Of a stretch of DNA of 64,000 nucleotides, positions 49,501-61,245 are shown in pieces. The stretch's first letter is position 1. Each line of letters opens with the position of its first letter. The notes beneath the pieces are model-generated. The model made no database searches. It was not told the DNA's origin and worked only from the letters and a program-made list of their open reading frames with translations. Source of the DNA: Copromyces sp. CBS 386.78 (lineage: Eukaryota > Ascomycota > Sordariomycetes > Sordariales > Sordariaceae); NCBI GenBank assembly GCA_030685235.1, contig MU839089.1, positions 481,800 through 545,799 on the forward strand, read 5' to 3'. A program made the translations under genes and the position numbers.

Positions 49501-52156
49501 CTGCGCTTTGGGGTATCATTATTCTGTGAACTTGGAAGAGTAAGAGAGAAGTCAGTCGAGCTGTAGCACAGTTATCACAGTTGTTAGGATGAAACTGATG
49601 AGGGTTGCAGAGAGAAGGAAGAGAACTTGAAGCTTCGATGCGCGGACCCACCAATCCTTCACAAGGTGGGGCAAGAGAGCCGCCAAAGCGCCTAAAACCC
49701 TAACCCCAGACTGACCGTGGCAACGTCATGATCTTCCACTCGACAACCACGGTGACAAGAAGGTGTGGCAGAGACACCATACAGCGACATCTTTTTCGGT
49801 GAGGTCCGCGGCGTGCTCCAGTCCGAGGTTTCATCGTAAGCTTGTTTAATCGACGTAAAATCTTTTCGATGGTTTTCAGCTCTTTTCGGAGCAATCGTCA
49901 GTCACAGATTGAACGGAACAGGCGACACACCTGTGGTGATCTGACCTCGAGGAGGATGCCATCAGGAACCAGAACAACCAACAACCGATCGCGCAGAGCG
50001 AGATGGCGTTGCGCCAATGCCCTCTTTATCACAATGGAAGTGGCATTGTCCGGAGCGCACGTGGGTGTTCTTTTGTCATAGGCTGGTGTTCCGAAACGGT
50101 CTCTGGATCATGAGCGAAAATTCGACGAAAATCAAAGTCCGGGAAGGCACATGAATGCAGAAACTTTCGGATTGGAGGAGAGAAAGACCACTGCAGTCTG
50201 CAAGGTGCCCGGTACCTTCCTCGTCATGATGGGAGAATCGCGGGGTGCCTCGAGGCGGGAAGGAATCAAGAAATACACTTTGGGAAAGAGCAAGCGCCTC
50301 TCGACCGATGGAGCTCTGGTCACAGGACTCACAGGGCAGGAAGCCCTCCTTCGTTCTCTGCCTCCTTCCGCTTCCACTGTCTAGGAATTGGAAAAAATAT
50401 TCGAGACAACCAAGACAATCCGATGGGCGAGACACTCCATCACACCGGCCAAAGCTCTGCCTCCGCTGCTCCATCTTCAACTTGGGCACTGAAATGTCTT
50501 GCAACACCAACCTTGTTGAAATTCATCACCATCACCAGATCCATGACCAAGCAGCAACTGTGCGCCACAAGCAGCTCTCGGCTTCACAATGGCGGCACAA
50601 GGCCAGACCGCGAGGTCGGTTGTGTTTCCATAGCAATGGCACCGTGGTTAGCCATCCCGATGCTGCATTGGTCGGTGATTCCAGAGGGCTTCGTGTGGCT
50701 TGTGGTGGCACTCTGTCAAGGCTGACCCAGGCAAGTGTTCTCAGATATCTTGATGCAACTCGCCATTGACGTTTCCTTTTTCTTCTCGCAGGGTTCTGGT
50801 CAGGGTCCGTACCGATCGTAGAGGGCTGATTTCTTCTCGAGGACAGGATTGGTCACTGTGCAAAAGCCTCGGATACCACCCATGGGGTCAGCACCTACCT
50901 CATCGCCTCTCATCAACCTCCAGTCACCACTCACCTCACTCATACAACTCGACGAGTCGACAACGAGTCGGCCTCGGCCACTCTGCTGCAGTCAATTTCC
51001 ACATCAACTGTTACAAAAGTCCGGGTCTACTGCATGGAAACTCGGCCAGCCGAGAATGACCCGATCCTGCCATAAGCTTTCTCCAGCTTTACGGATGGAG
51101 GCGGACACGGAACAATGGTATCCCCAGGTTGTAGTGCAGCCGTTGCCTCGTTCACAGCAGCAGGCCAGCACGGCAGTATGATGCTGACCGTTGAAGACCG
51201 TCCAAGTGAACAATGAGCTGGGCCTTATTCATCCAAGGCCACAAGTGTGGTAACACAGCATCAAAGAGTACTCCTGCCATGCGGCTTTCCTGTCGTGTAG
51301 GTTCGGGATCATGCTCACCCACTGCTTGGATTCCACTACACCGCCGCGAGTTCATGTACCTTAGCTGAGCTTACCTATACGGACCATGCCGTACTCGCTA
51401 CACCCACCGGCTGCTCCCATGGTGCCCGCTACACCACCTATGCCACTTCTTCTTCCCCCTTGCATTTCCATGAGCCAAGATATTCTGGTGAGGACACTAT
51501 GGGCTCTCAGCTGCGTCAAAGTCAAATGGTCAAAAAATCATGACCTTATCTCGATCCATGTTGGCTCTTTGGGATACATCACTACTCACAAACATTTCCC
51601 CTTGCAAAATATCTATGTTTCCCCGGGCTGGCCCAACACAATGCTGCCCTCGTCCAACCCAGGTGTGTGTCCCTGGCCGATGTATACCCCTGTCGGGATT
51701 CCCTCCCTTCCCCCAGCTCCATGACATGCAAGCAATATGGGCTGTGCAATACCGCCCATTGCAGCTCACACTTTTGGTACGATGAGATAGACGACACCAC
51801 ACTGGAAGTCTCTCTCTCGGCGCTCAAGAACTTGGCTTTTCGCTTACCGGCAACCACCACAAAGGGCCGCAAGGGTACCTGTCGTTCTCCCGTTTGCCCC
51901 AATGGTACCTGTCACTCTTTCCGTTGGGCTCTTCCAACCAGAGATGTGGAAAAGTCACTGGTACTTCGTATTTGCCATCTTTGATTCTCACGGCCTGACT
52001 TCGTCTAAAGCTGTCAGCCATGGTGTTACCTGCCATGAAAGATATATAGCTATAATGGTCTCCGTCGTTGTTATTGCTTCCTTCGTGTTCAGTATCCCTT
52101 CTCTTTGAACTTGCTGTCGTGCTGGAGTCCGTAATAGGACATCATAGTTGCCCAAC

Positions 52157-55100
52157 ATGAGGGCTATTCAAGCAGGGACCATTTTATCCTCCCTTTTACT
52201 ATCTTTAGTAAGCTTTGTCCTCCACAACTGCTTTGTTCAGATACGAACAATGTCTAACCATGTGCCTAGCTACCACTTACACTTTCTCAACTCGTCCTGC
52301 CCAGCAATCTTCCAGGCGTTTGGGAATACGATGGATGCTACACCGAGGTCGACCGAACCATTGGCGCGGCCGCCTATGCCGACGATGATGATATGACCAA
52401 CGAAGCTTGCATCTCCTTTTGTACCGCAAGAGGCTTTCAGTATGCCGGAACACAGTACGCACAAGAGTGTTATTGTGGAGAGAGCATTGCCACCACTGCC
52501 GTCAAGCTCGAGGACTCCCAGTGCAGCATGGCTTGCAAAGGAAACGCAACAGAGCCGTGCGGAGGCCCGTCGAAACTATCCATCTTCCACAGCTCTGCCG
52601 CGGTCGGACCTCAGCCGAACCCTGGTGTCAACGGCTTTTCTCATCTTGGTTGCTACTCGGAGGGAACCACGGGTAGAACCCTTACCTTTGGTGTCGGTAC
52701 CATCCCAGGCGCAAGCATGACGGTGGGCAAGTGCACTGCCGCTTGTGATTCTTCTGGCTACAAGTACGCGGGTGTAGAATTTGGCGGCGAATGCTGTAAG
52801 TCCTCTCGAAGCTTCCTACAAAGGAGCCCTGCTAACTTAAACAGTCTGCGGCAATCGTATTTCCAACGGAGGTGCCCCTGCCACCAGCGGATGCACCATG
52901 CTTTGCAACGGCAACAGCACGGAGTTCTGTGGTGGTGGCAATCGCCTGAATATCTACATCAAAGGAGATCTCCCGCCAACCTCTACCGTTAGCGGCATTA
53001 TTGCTGTTACATCCTCAGCCGTTCCGGAGCCCCAAGGCCCCGCCCAACCGGCGTCCGTTGGCAACTACGTTTGGTACGGATGCCGGACCGAGGCTACTGG
53101 CAACCGCGCTTTGAGCGCTGCTGTTTCCGCGACGGATGAGATGACACTCGAGGCCTGCAGTGCCTTCTGCTCTGCCTACACCTACTTTGGTGTTGAGTAT
53201 TCCCGCGAATGCTACTGTGGCAACAGCTTCAACGCTGGATCTGTGGCTGCACCTGACTCCGATTGCAGTATGACTTGCGCTGGTAAACCCACAGAGTATT
53301 GCGGTGCCGGAAACCGACTGTCTGTCTACGCCAAAAATGGCACCGAACCCCCAAGCACAACAGCCATTTCTAGCTCCGCCGTCTCGTCTTCATCCCCTGA
53401 AGCCACTGGTCTTCCCGAAGGTTGGGCTTATAAGGGCTGCTGGTCTGAGGGGACCACTGGCCGTCTCCTCAACCACCAGGCACCAGATAGCCAGACTAAT
53501 TCTCAGGTTGTTTGTGCCGCCTACTGCGCCTCTAAAGGATACACTATCTCCGGGACCGAATATGGCGTTCAGTGCTTCTGCGGAAACTCCCTCTTTAACA
53601 ATGGAGCGAAGATCGCGGATAGCCAGTGCAGCGTCAATTGTCCAGGAGACGCAAGCCAGAAGTGCGGCGCAGGTGGTAGAGTCAGCATTGTTGCCCGTGG
53701 CGAGCCCAAAGTGAATCTCCCTCCAGTTCCCAAAGGGACGGTGGGTGACTGGACCTACAGTGGCTGTTATGAAAACAATATCAACAACCAACGCACCTTC
53801 TTCTGGCAGTCACTTTTCCCCAATGTCATGACGCCCAAGATGTGTCTCGATCGATGTGCCGAATACGGATACATGGCTGCTGCCATCGAATATGGAGAAG
53901 AGTGCTTCTGCGGTGATCCGGCCAACATTGAGACATCCGGTGCCACCAAACGTCCCGAATCGGAGTGCAATATTGTCTGCCCCGGTGAGACATCGTCCAT
54001 CTGCGGTGGTGGTAACCGCCTCACAACCTACTTCTGGACAGGAACACCCTTCTACTCCTGGGACTTCCCCCAGGATTACAGAGCGGGCAAATATGAGCTC
54101 CTCATCAACGGCGTTACCGTCCCACTGATGACATCCGAGACCATTCAAGGCAAGGTCAGCTTCCTTTCCAAGTGGGGAACCGGCCCTGCCAACGAGACTG
54201 GTGCATACGAGCTAGATCTATCCAAGGTCGGCACTAACGCTGCCTTCCGTGAACTTCATCTCAAGACTGATGTCTTCTGTGCCGGTGGTGTGACCTTGCC
54301 TGACAAGGTAGGCCGCCAGTTGACCGTCGGAGGTTGGTCTGGAGACTCTACCTACGGCACTCGTCTGTACTGGCCTGGCCATGACTGGGAAGAGAACGTC
54401 AACGAGTTGAGCTTGCAAGCTGGCCGCTGGTACCCCAGCGCCATGGTCATGGCCAACGGCTCCATTTTTGTCATCGGAGGCGAGACTGGCTCGAACGCTG
54501 CCGCCGTCCCTTCTATCGAGATCTTGCCCTACACTGGAACCAAACCACTCTACATGGATTGGCTCGAACGCACCAACCCTAACAACCTCTACCCCTTCGT
54601 TGCCGTGCTACCAAGTGGTGGCATCTTTGTCCAATACTGGAACGAAGCCAGAATCCTAGACGAGAAGACCTTCGCCACCATCAAGGTACTTCCCATGGTT
54701 CCCGGCGCCGTCAACGACCCTCGATCGGGGCGTACCTACCCCCTCGAAGGCGCCGCCGTCCTTCTGCCGCAGCGCTACCCCTACACCGAAAACCTCGGCA
54801 TCCTCATCTGCGGCGGTTCCAACGAAGGCCCCGGCTACGCCCTCGATAACTGCGTGTCCACGCGTCCCGATGACGCCAACCCGAAATGGGTCATCGAGCG
54901 CATGCCCTCCTTCCGTGTAATGCCATGCATGGCTCCCCTGCCCGACGGGACTTATCTGATCGCCAACGGCGCCCACCACGGCTTCGCCGGCTTCGGACTG
55001 GCTAACAACCCCAACAAGAACGCCCTGCTCTACAACCCTACCAAACCAGTGGGATCCCGCATCACAGTCATGGCCAACACCACCATCGCGCGTATGTACC

Positions 55101-55585
55101 ACTCGGAAGCCATCACCCTCCTCGACGGACGCGTCCTCATCTCCGGCTCCGACCCCCAGGATAACGTCAACCCAGAGGAATACCGCGTGGAAGTCTTCGT
55201 CCCTCCCTATCTCCTAAACGGCAAGCCTCGTCCAACATTCACTTTATCCAACAAAGACTGGGATTGGAACCAAAAGAACATCGCCTTTACTTTGGGGTCG
55301 GCCGCTAAGAACGGCGCCATCACGGTTACCTTGCTCGGCTCAGTATCAAGCACCCACGGGAACTCGATGGGTGCCCGGACACTCATGCCGAACGTGCAAT
55401 GCCAGGGCACCAGGTGCATGGTGGACGCGCCGCCTAGTGCGCATGTTGCGCCGCCTGGGTGGTATCAGTTCTTTGTGCTGGATGGAGGGGTTCCGGCTGT
55501 GGGGGTGTATGTGAGGATTGGAGGGGATCCGGCGGGACTGGGGAACTGGCCTAATAGTAATGGGTTTTCAAAGCCGGGTGTTTAA
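52157..55585 (+). CDS. Secreted five-WSC-domain copper radical oxidase (glyoxal-oxidase type)
   Basis: Three exons: 52157-52207, 52270-52795 and 52845-55585, with introns of 62 and 49 bp. The joined frame is 1105 aa. The first intron uses the CTAAC branch site and CCTAG acceptor at 52269, which gives a signal peptide (ILSSLLLSLLPLTLSQ). Five WSC domains follow, with GC[YRW] starts near residues 38, 144, 271, 390 and 499, each with the EC[YF]CG motif and a closing CGG/CGAGNRL motif; WSC domains bind wall carbohydrate. The C-terminal half is a galactose-oxidase-like propeller of the glyoxal oxidase family. All copper-radical residues are visible: the cross-linked Cys in FCAGG (~671), Tyr in RWYPSA (~720), Tyr-His in MYHSEA (~942), and His in STHGNS (~1028). 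It should oxidise aldehydes or alcohols and release H2O2 at the wall or outside the cell. No GPI signal is apparent. Confidence 0.95.
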
Positions 55586-56979
55586 GCTTAAGAGGGTGGA
55601 GGTGTGGCTGAGAGCTTGGTTTTCTTTGGTGATGGGGTAATGTTTATGAGACAGTTTGATGATGATAGCACAGGAAGGCGTAAGGGTACTGCTGAATGAC
55701 TGATTTCTTTCCATTGAGGAGGACAATGTCTCTCACCCACAGTTTCCTTAATACCCCCCCCCTTCCTTTTTCCTTACCCCGTTTTCGTAGGCCCATGACT
55801 TTTTCTCTTTTGGCTGGCGCAGGAGTAAGTAGGATAATGTGATACCAACAAGATAGAGGAAACACAATAGGAAGAACTACATTTACTTTTTTTGAATCAC
55901 CTATCTATCCCAATCTGTCCGTCCACCTCTTGCTCGATGCTCTTTGTTTTCTTTATCAAATAAACAATGAGCGCTGGTGGTCAAAACCGAACGGGCAGTG
56001 ATTGAAGCTGTAATGAAACAAGGAATTGTTGTGGTGGCCACAACGATCAAGTGAAATATTGGTGAGGTGAGGTGTCTCGGCAGTTATTACCATACCAGTA
56101 TTGATTGTCTTCTCACCTTTGGGTTGAGTAATGTACCTAGGTATGCATGTATCAACGGTAAATAAGTACTCTAAGAACCCTAACCTCTTTTTCTCTCTTC
56201 TGGGCATCCTGGGCCAACCATATTAAATGTTAATATCATTATTGTTATTGTTGTTATTATAGCCATCAAGTCCTCATCGCAAATGAAACGACACAACACA
56301 CTTAGCACCTCGCTTGGGTGAGTTGGTACACTTTGCCTACTTACGATACTTAATGGCAGCACATACATACATTCTCATCATCGTATGATTAAGTACCTAA
56401 TATTGGCATTAGGCAGTTCAGTCAATATGGAGTGTTCCAGCTTCTCAAGCAAACACTGACAAGGTAGCTAAGGTAGGTAGGTAGGTGGCTTACGCCGGTG
56501 ACATCTATTAATTAGCTAGTAGTGCTTACAGCTGACGGCAATAAACCTCTCTCGTTCGGAATGGTTTTGCATTTATTTATTTGGTGTATTTGCCCTTTTG
56601 AGCAAAGCTTATGTTACGTATTCGTCCGTATATGTTCATACCTATCATGCTGGTTGGTATTGGTATTGGTATTGGAAAGCCTCCAAAGTCCCGTAGAATA
56701 AACATTGAACTCGAACAACAACAACTTCCTCCCTCCTTTCTTTTGAAAGGACCTTCCACGAAGACAAGGCATCTTCCATACAGCTCCGCTGCTCCTCACT
56801 CAAACGTACTGTTTCCCCAAATAAAAAGGCAAGAGAGAAGTCACCATAAGGGTGGACTCCTTCGCCGCGAGAAATGAACAGTTAAACAAACAGACAGCAA
56901 GGTGATATCAAGTGCAAGAAAACAAGATGACGACGGTATACCAAGCAGTAAAGCTCCTACCATTGCAAACACAGAACGC
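55586..56979. other. Intergenic between convergent genes
   Basis: It contains the 3' untranslated regions of the oxidase (+) and the NTF2-like gene (-). A C/T-rich run lies near 55755-55780 and AGGTAGGTAGGTAGG near 56470. No gene seen. Confidence 0.55.
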
Positions 56980-59307
56980 TTAGAAGTCCCAGAAGTTGTC
57001 AGACTTCAAGGTCTGCTTCTTGCCAGGATTCCTGTTTTGGAGGTGCAGATCCTGAGGTTCCTCCTCAGAAGTAAGCCAGTTCCGCTGCGTTCCCTTCTTG
57101 CCACCCATGCCATCTCCAGCAATGGTGATGCCCTTGTTTTCAGCGGTGCTGGCCTCGAAGCCCTTTCTGCTACCCATACCATCACCTGCAATGGTGATGC
57201 CGGTATTCGATTTCTTTTTGGGTTGTACGGGCGATTCGTTCTCCATCGACCAGTGACTTTCCAATCCACGCTGAGCCGCTTGGCGATTCTCGGCGGCCTT
57301 GGAGCGACCGTTCTTCTCAGCTTGAGGAGATTCATCAGTGATGTCAAAGTGAGGCTCAAAGTTCTTCTCCCTATTCTTGGCGTTGGTGATGTTGCTAAGC
57401 GCACGGGGGGCAGGCGATGGCGCACTACCATCAGCCTTAATGAGGTTGTCGTCATACAAATGGGAGCCTGCGTTTGAGCCAGCGCCGCGCTTGTTGATCT
57501 GATCCGGGGATGGCGCACTACCGTCAGCCTTCATGAGATCGTCGTCATACAAATGGGAGCCTGCGTTTGAGCCAGCGCCGCGCTTGTTGATCTGAACCGG
57601 GGATGGCGCACTACCGTCAGCCTTCATGAGATCGTCGTCATACAAGTGGGAGGCTGCGTTCGTGCCAGCGCCGCGGTTGCTCCTCGTACNNNNNNNNNNN
57701 NNNNNNNNNNNNNNNNNNNNNNNNNNNNNNNNNNNNNNNNNNNNNNNNNNNNNNNNNNNNNNNNNNNNNNNNNNNNNNNNNNNNCTGTACCGGCGATGGC
57801 GCACTACCATCGGCCTTCATCAGGTCGTCGTCATATAGATGTGAAGCTGCGTTCGTACCAGCGCCGCGGTTGTTCCTCTGTACCGGCGATGGCGCACTAC
57901 CATCGGCCTTCATCAGGTCGTCGTCATATAGATGTGAAGCTGCGTTCGTACCAGCGCCGCGGTTGTTCCTCTGGACCGGCGATGGCGCACTACCATCGGC
58001 CTTCATAAGGTCGTCGTCATACAAGTGGGAGGCTGCGTTCGTGCCAGCGCCGCGGTTGTTCTTTTGAACCTCGGGAGATGGGCCGTCGTTGCCAACATTC
58101 CAGTGATTCTCGTCATCACGGCGCGGCTTACGCGATGCCCTGTTTTGCGGAGTCGAAGGGCCTTGGTGCTCTTCGTCGTCAACGCTGCTAAGGAAGCTCT
58201 TGACAATTTTACGAGTAGGAGCTGGCTTCTCGGGGGAGTAGAAGCCGTCGAAAGACCACTGGCTGTCATGCTTGGTCTTGGGCTTCTTGTCGAAGGGAAC
58301 ACCAGGCTGGGGTGCGTCGGTGGGATCGGAACCGTCGGCAAAGTCGAAGTGCTTGTACTTTGTCGGATCGGGCTTCACCTTGCGCTGAACAGCATAGATG
58401 GACTGGGGTGTATCCGGAATTTCGGGCATATTATCGTCAGTCTCAAAGAGACGGATGGGCTGGAAATGCTTTGTGGCGCCAGCCTTGGGGGCGATGCCTG
58501 GAGTCATTGAGCGGCTCCGGTCGGTAGTGGGCGACGTAGGGTCCTCAACCGGCTCATGTCCAAGAATCTCCTCAAAGTTCCGTTGGCGAGGCTTGCTTCC
58601 AGCATATGGAGAGATAACGGGCTCTGGTGGGGTTGCGACCTCTTGGCGAGAAGCGAACAGAGAAAGCGACGCATGAGGATCGCGCATGGCGTTGGTAACC
58701 TTGGGACGGGTGCTGGTGGAGCCTTGGTTTTCGGTAACGGGAGTGCCACCTTCCTTGATGCATCTGTTGATCAGGTTGATCTGGTCCTTGCTGTCGCGAA
58801 TTGGCCAGTTGCGACCGGACCTGCCAATGACCTCAACTTGCCTAAGAAGCGAGCCTTGGTCCCAGCTCTGGCGGATTTGTGTGATCTTGCCGTCGCTGTT
58901 GAACGTTACGATGTGGAACTGTCAAACGCAGGGTTCGCTCTGGGTTAGGATTCATGGAGCGAGGGCAAACTGGAGAGGGGAAGCTTTGGCAAACTCACAA
59001 CAGTGAAGTTGGCCTTGCGATCTGCGACGTAGTTGTCGTCCAGACCGGGGAGATAGGGGCCTCCTTGGATGAGGAACTCAAGCGAGGTGTTCACCTCTAG
59101 CGCAATGGCATCTTGGCCTTCAATGGCATAGAGAACGGTCTCCTTCTCCTTCTTTACCTGGCTGGCGAGGGAAGACAGATGCTTGGTGATATTGGATGCG
59201 CCGGCAATGCTGGTGGTGGTTGTGATGTAGTGTAGGGACGCGTCGTCCGCGAGCGCAGCGGCACTTGGCGAACCAAGGAACCTCTTGTATGCGTCCTGCA
59301 ATGACAT
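56980..59307 (-). CDS. NTF2-like protein with 31-residue tandem repeats (gapped)
   Basis: Exon 1 is 59307-58999 and exon 2 runs 58918-56980, with an 80-bp intron (GTGAGT donor, GACAG acceptor). The frame is interrupted by 95 N. The N-terminal ~125 residues (MSLQDAYKRFLG, SLEFLIQGGPYLPGLDD, RKANFTV/FHIVTFNSDGKITQIRQSWDQ) look like an NTF2-like fold. The rest is disordered and built of short motifs, each with an aromatic after His or Gln and often a Ser-Pro: KHFDFADGSD, QWSFDGFYSPEK, HWNVGNDGPSP, HFDITDESPQ, HWSMENESP. The 31-residue repeats are a variant of this (SHLYDDDLMKADGSAPSP). Two copies of GITIAGDGMG precede the C-terminal DNFWDF. I do not know its function. The frames either side of the gap differ by one base, because the gap slot is 100 bases where one repeat would take 93; I take this as assembly error, not a true frameshift. 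Confidence 0.85.
57406..58063 (-). repeat. 93-bp coding tandem repeat array
   Basis: Six visible units of 93 bp (31 codons): three at 58063-57785, then the gap, then three at 57684-57406. Most encode a unit of the form RNNRGAGTNAAS-HLYDDDLMKADGSAPSPVQ. The first three are nearly identical at DNA level. The later ones carry N-to-K, T-to-S and A-to-G changes and the last has NLI for DLM. Copy number is uncertain because of the gap. Confidence 0.9.
57690..57784. other. Assembly gap (95 N) inside the repeat array
   Basis: Ninety-five N within near-identical repeats. The five bases just before it (57685-57689) appear to lack one base compared with the other units. With these bases, the slot between intact units is 100 bases, seven more than one unit. 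Confidence 0.95.
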
Positions 59308-61245
59308 GGCTGCAGTTGGCGATGTTGAGTCTTGCTGAAGAAAGGATGACAGTCGCGTTGATGTTCTAATCTGATGCGATGCGCAAAGATAGCTGTGATG
59401 GTATCTTGAGGCGGGGGTGGTTGGATAACAAAAGATGACCAAGAAAACAAAGACCTTGTTTGTCGAGAGAAAAGGGGAATTGGGGAATTTCAGAAAAATG
59501 TCAACAAAAGTTGAAAAGCGTCAAGATAGATGGAAGGGAGAAAACAGAAACAAAGCCGGAGCTGTTCGGGCAGGTGCAAGGAGCAGGCACGGCGACTGGG
59601 CAATGCAAGTTGGCAGGGATTGCTAGATGGGGAAGGGGTTACCTGCTACCATTGCCAGTCCACTTTCCACTTTCGCTCCCCTGGGTCTCCAGAAGGCGCA
59701 GACAACACCGTCTGCTCTTTCACCGACAGGAAGACTGAGTTTGGCAATCTCTGGAAAAGAAATACCTTACAGTACCTACTCAAAGAGAGGAATCGGTGAA
59801 ATATCACCGATGTGGAGGAGCAAAAGTTGACCCGAGTTGACAAATCTTTCCAATCAGAATCACATCTGCCAATTCGCATGCTGGTGATCACGCAGGCACA
59901 GTCGACATGCTTGTGAGCTTCTCGTGCAGCATTAGCGCAGAGGTTTATTGATTGGCCGCCCTAGGGCACCTTGATGTCTGTCAAGTCAGTCACTCTTTGG
60001 ACCTCAGCTCACTACGCCTATGAAGGCCGGACAAGCGGGTCCATCCACCAGATCTCGTGAAAGCCAAACAAAACAAACTCGTTCCTCTTGTGTTATCATT
60101 CACACGGGAGCCGGGCAACGGATTGATAGTGAGCGGTACGTACCCAAAGAGGTGCGGGGTTGCACGGCCCCATGTGGTCAAGTCGCATTAATAAGAAGTG
60201 GTAAGCCGTTGCGTTTCAGAAGGGCAGGGGTTAGGGTTTGGAGCAGAGACACCCGACGCTATACGTCGTGTGGTCCACTGCGGCTTGACGGCGTGACGGC
60301 CTCCGTCATATTCTCTTTTCTGTTTCAATTTTCCGTCAACATTGCAGACAAGCAGTCGAACACACCAGGACGGCCAGCTTGTGATTCACACGACTTTATA
60401 TACACGTATACACATTCACAACCCTCGGTACATCTCACTTTTACCGAAATGAGACGGCGTCAACCATGCATTGCAATGTCCCCTTGAACTATCAACCCCG
60501 AGCCGTAATAAACCAAAGCTCGGCTGTTGACAACTCGACACTTTTTCCACTTGACAACACCATCTCCCACCACCACCGACTGAGCTGCTAGGCATGCCAA
60601 CCTGGAACCCAAAATGCCCCCCTCTGGAGAAAGCCCATTTTACTGGCAAGCGGAAAAAGGCGGTATCATCGGCCTTGGCATCTACTAATCACAGTGATCC
60701 CCATGGTGCATAGTCACCGCCGGTCTAGCCAAATAGTCCGTTTCAGGTGAGAAAGTCAGCTCTACACTACCGTGCCAAACCGTTGTCGGCTCCTGGTTCG
60801 CTAGTCCAATCAGCCTTGCGAGGCATGCTCTTTGTTGAGCCACCTGAACCGTCTGTTGTGCGACCTTGCGGTTTGCTCTTGATACCGCCTCAACACATCC
60901 GGTAACCACACCCGGCTGGAATGAGGTCGCCGTTCCAGGACACATGACGGGATGGATCTGGTTTCCAAGTCCCGAAACTCGTTGATCACTAGTTTTGCAT
61001 ACAGTGAGTGGGACACATGTGATATCCACATTCCGCGTCAGCGTGGGTTTATATCATCGCGGCTGCCGTGTGGTTTGTTTTCTTTCTTTTCCTTCTCAAC
61101 TCTTTTCGCTTCCATCAAGCGAGCTTATTCTTAGCTATTACCCGGCTGTTTTAATCTCAATCCCCGATTCCATCACCTCAAATATCTACCCAGAGTAATC
61201 CCGCACTACTCATTACCAACAATCACAGACTACGTGAGAAGCAAC
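59308..61245. promoter_or_regulatory. Divergent upstream region (NTF2-like / hypothetical gene)
   Basis: 1.9 kb between divergent starts, holding both promoters. One frame at 60020-60487 is open for 155 codons but has no family resemblance or splice support. No RNA gene seen. Confidence 0.5.

Larger units (their letters stand above)
44295..52156. other. Long gene-poor interval (7.9 kb) with an assembly gap
   Basis: No gene could be supported on either strand. Frames of 80-175 codons occur but overlap in conflicting frames and have no recognisable domains. An assembly gap with a duplicated low-quality contig end lies at 46.2-46.6 kb. Composition is otherwise ordinary. The 3' part is presumably the regulatory region of the WSC-oxidase gene. 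Unannotated non-coding transcripts are possible. Confidence 0.5.

Noticed and set aside
60020..60487. 155-codon open frame between divergent genes
   Set aside because: No domain, odd composition, and it lies in a promoter interval. Chance open frames of this size are common in this window.
61234..61245. Upstream GTG start for the hypothetical gene
   Set aside because: Eukaryotic nuclear genes start at ATG in nearly all cases; ATG 61246 lies four codons downstream.
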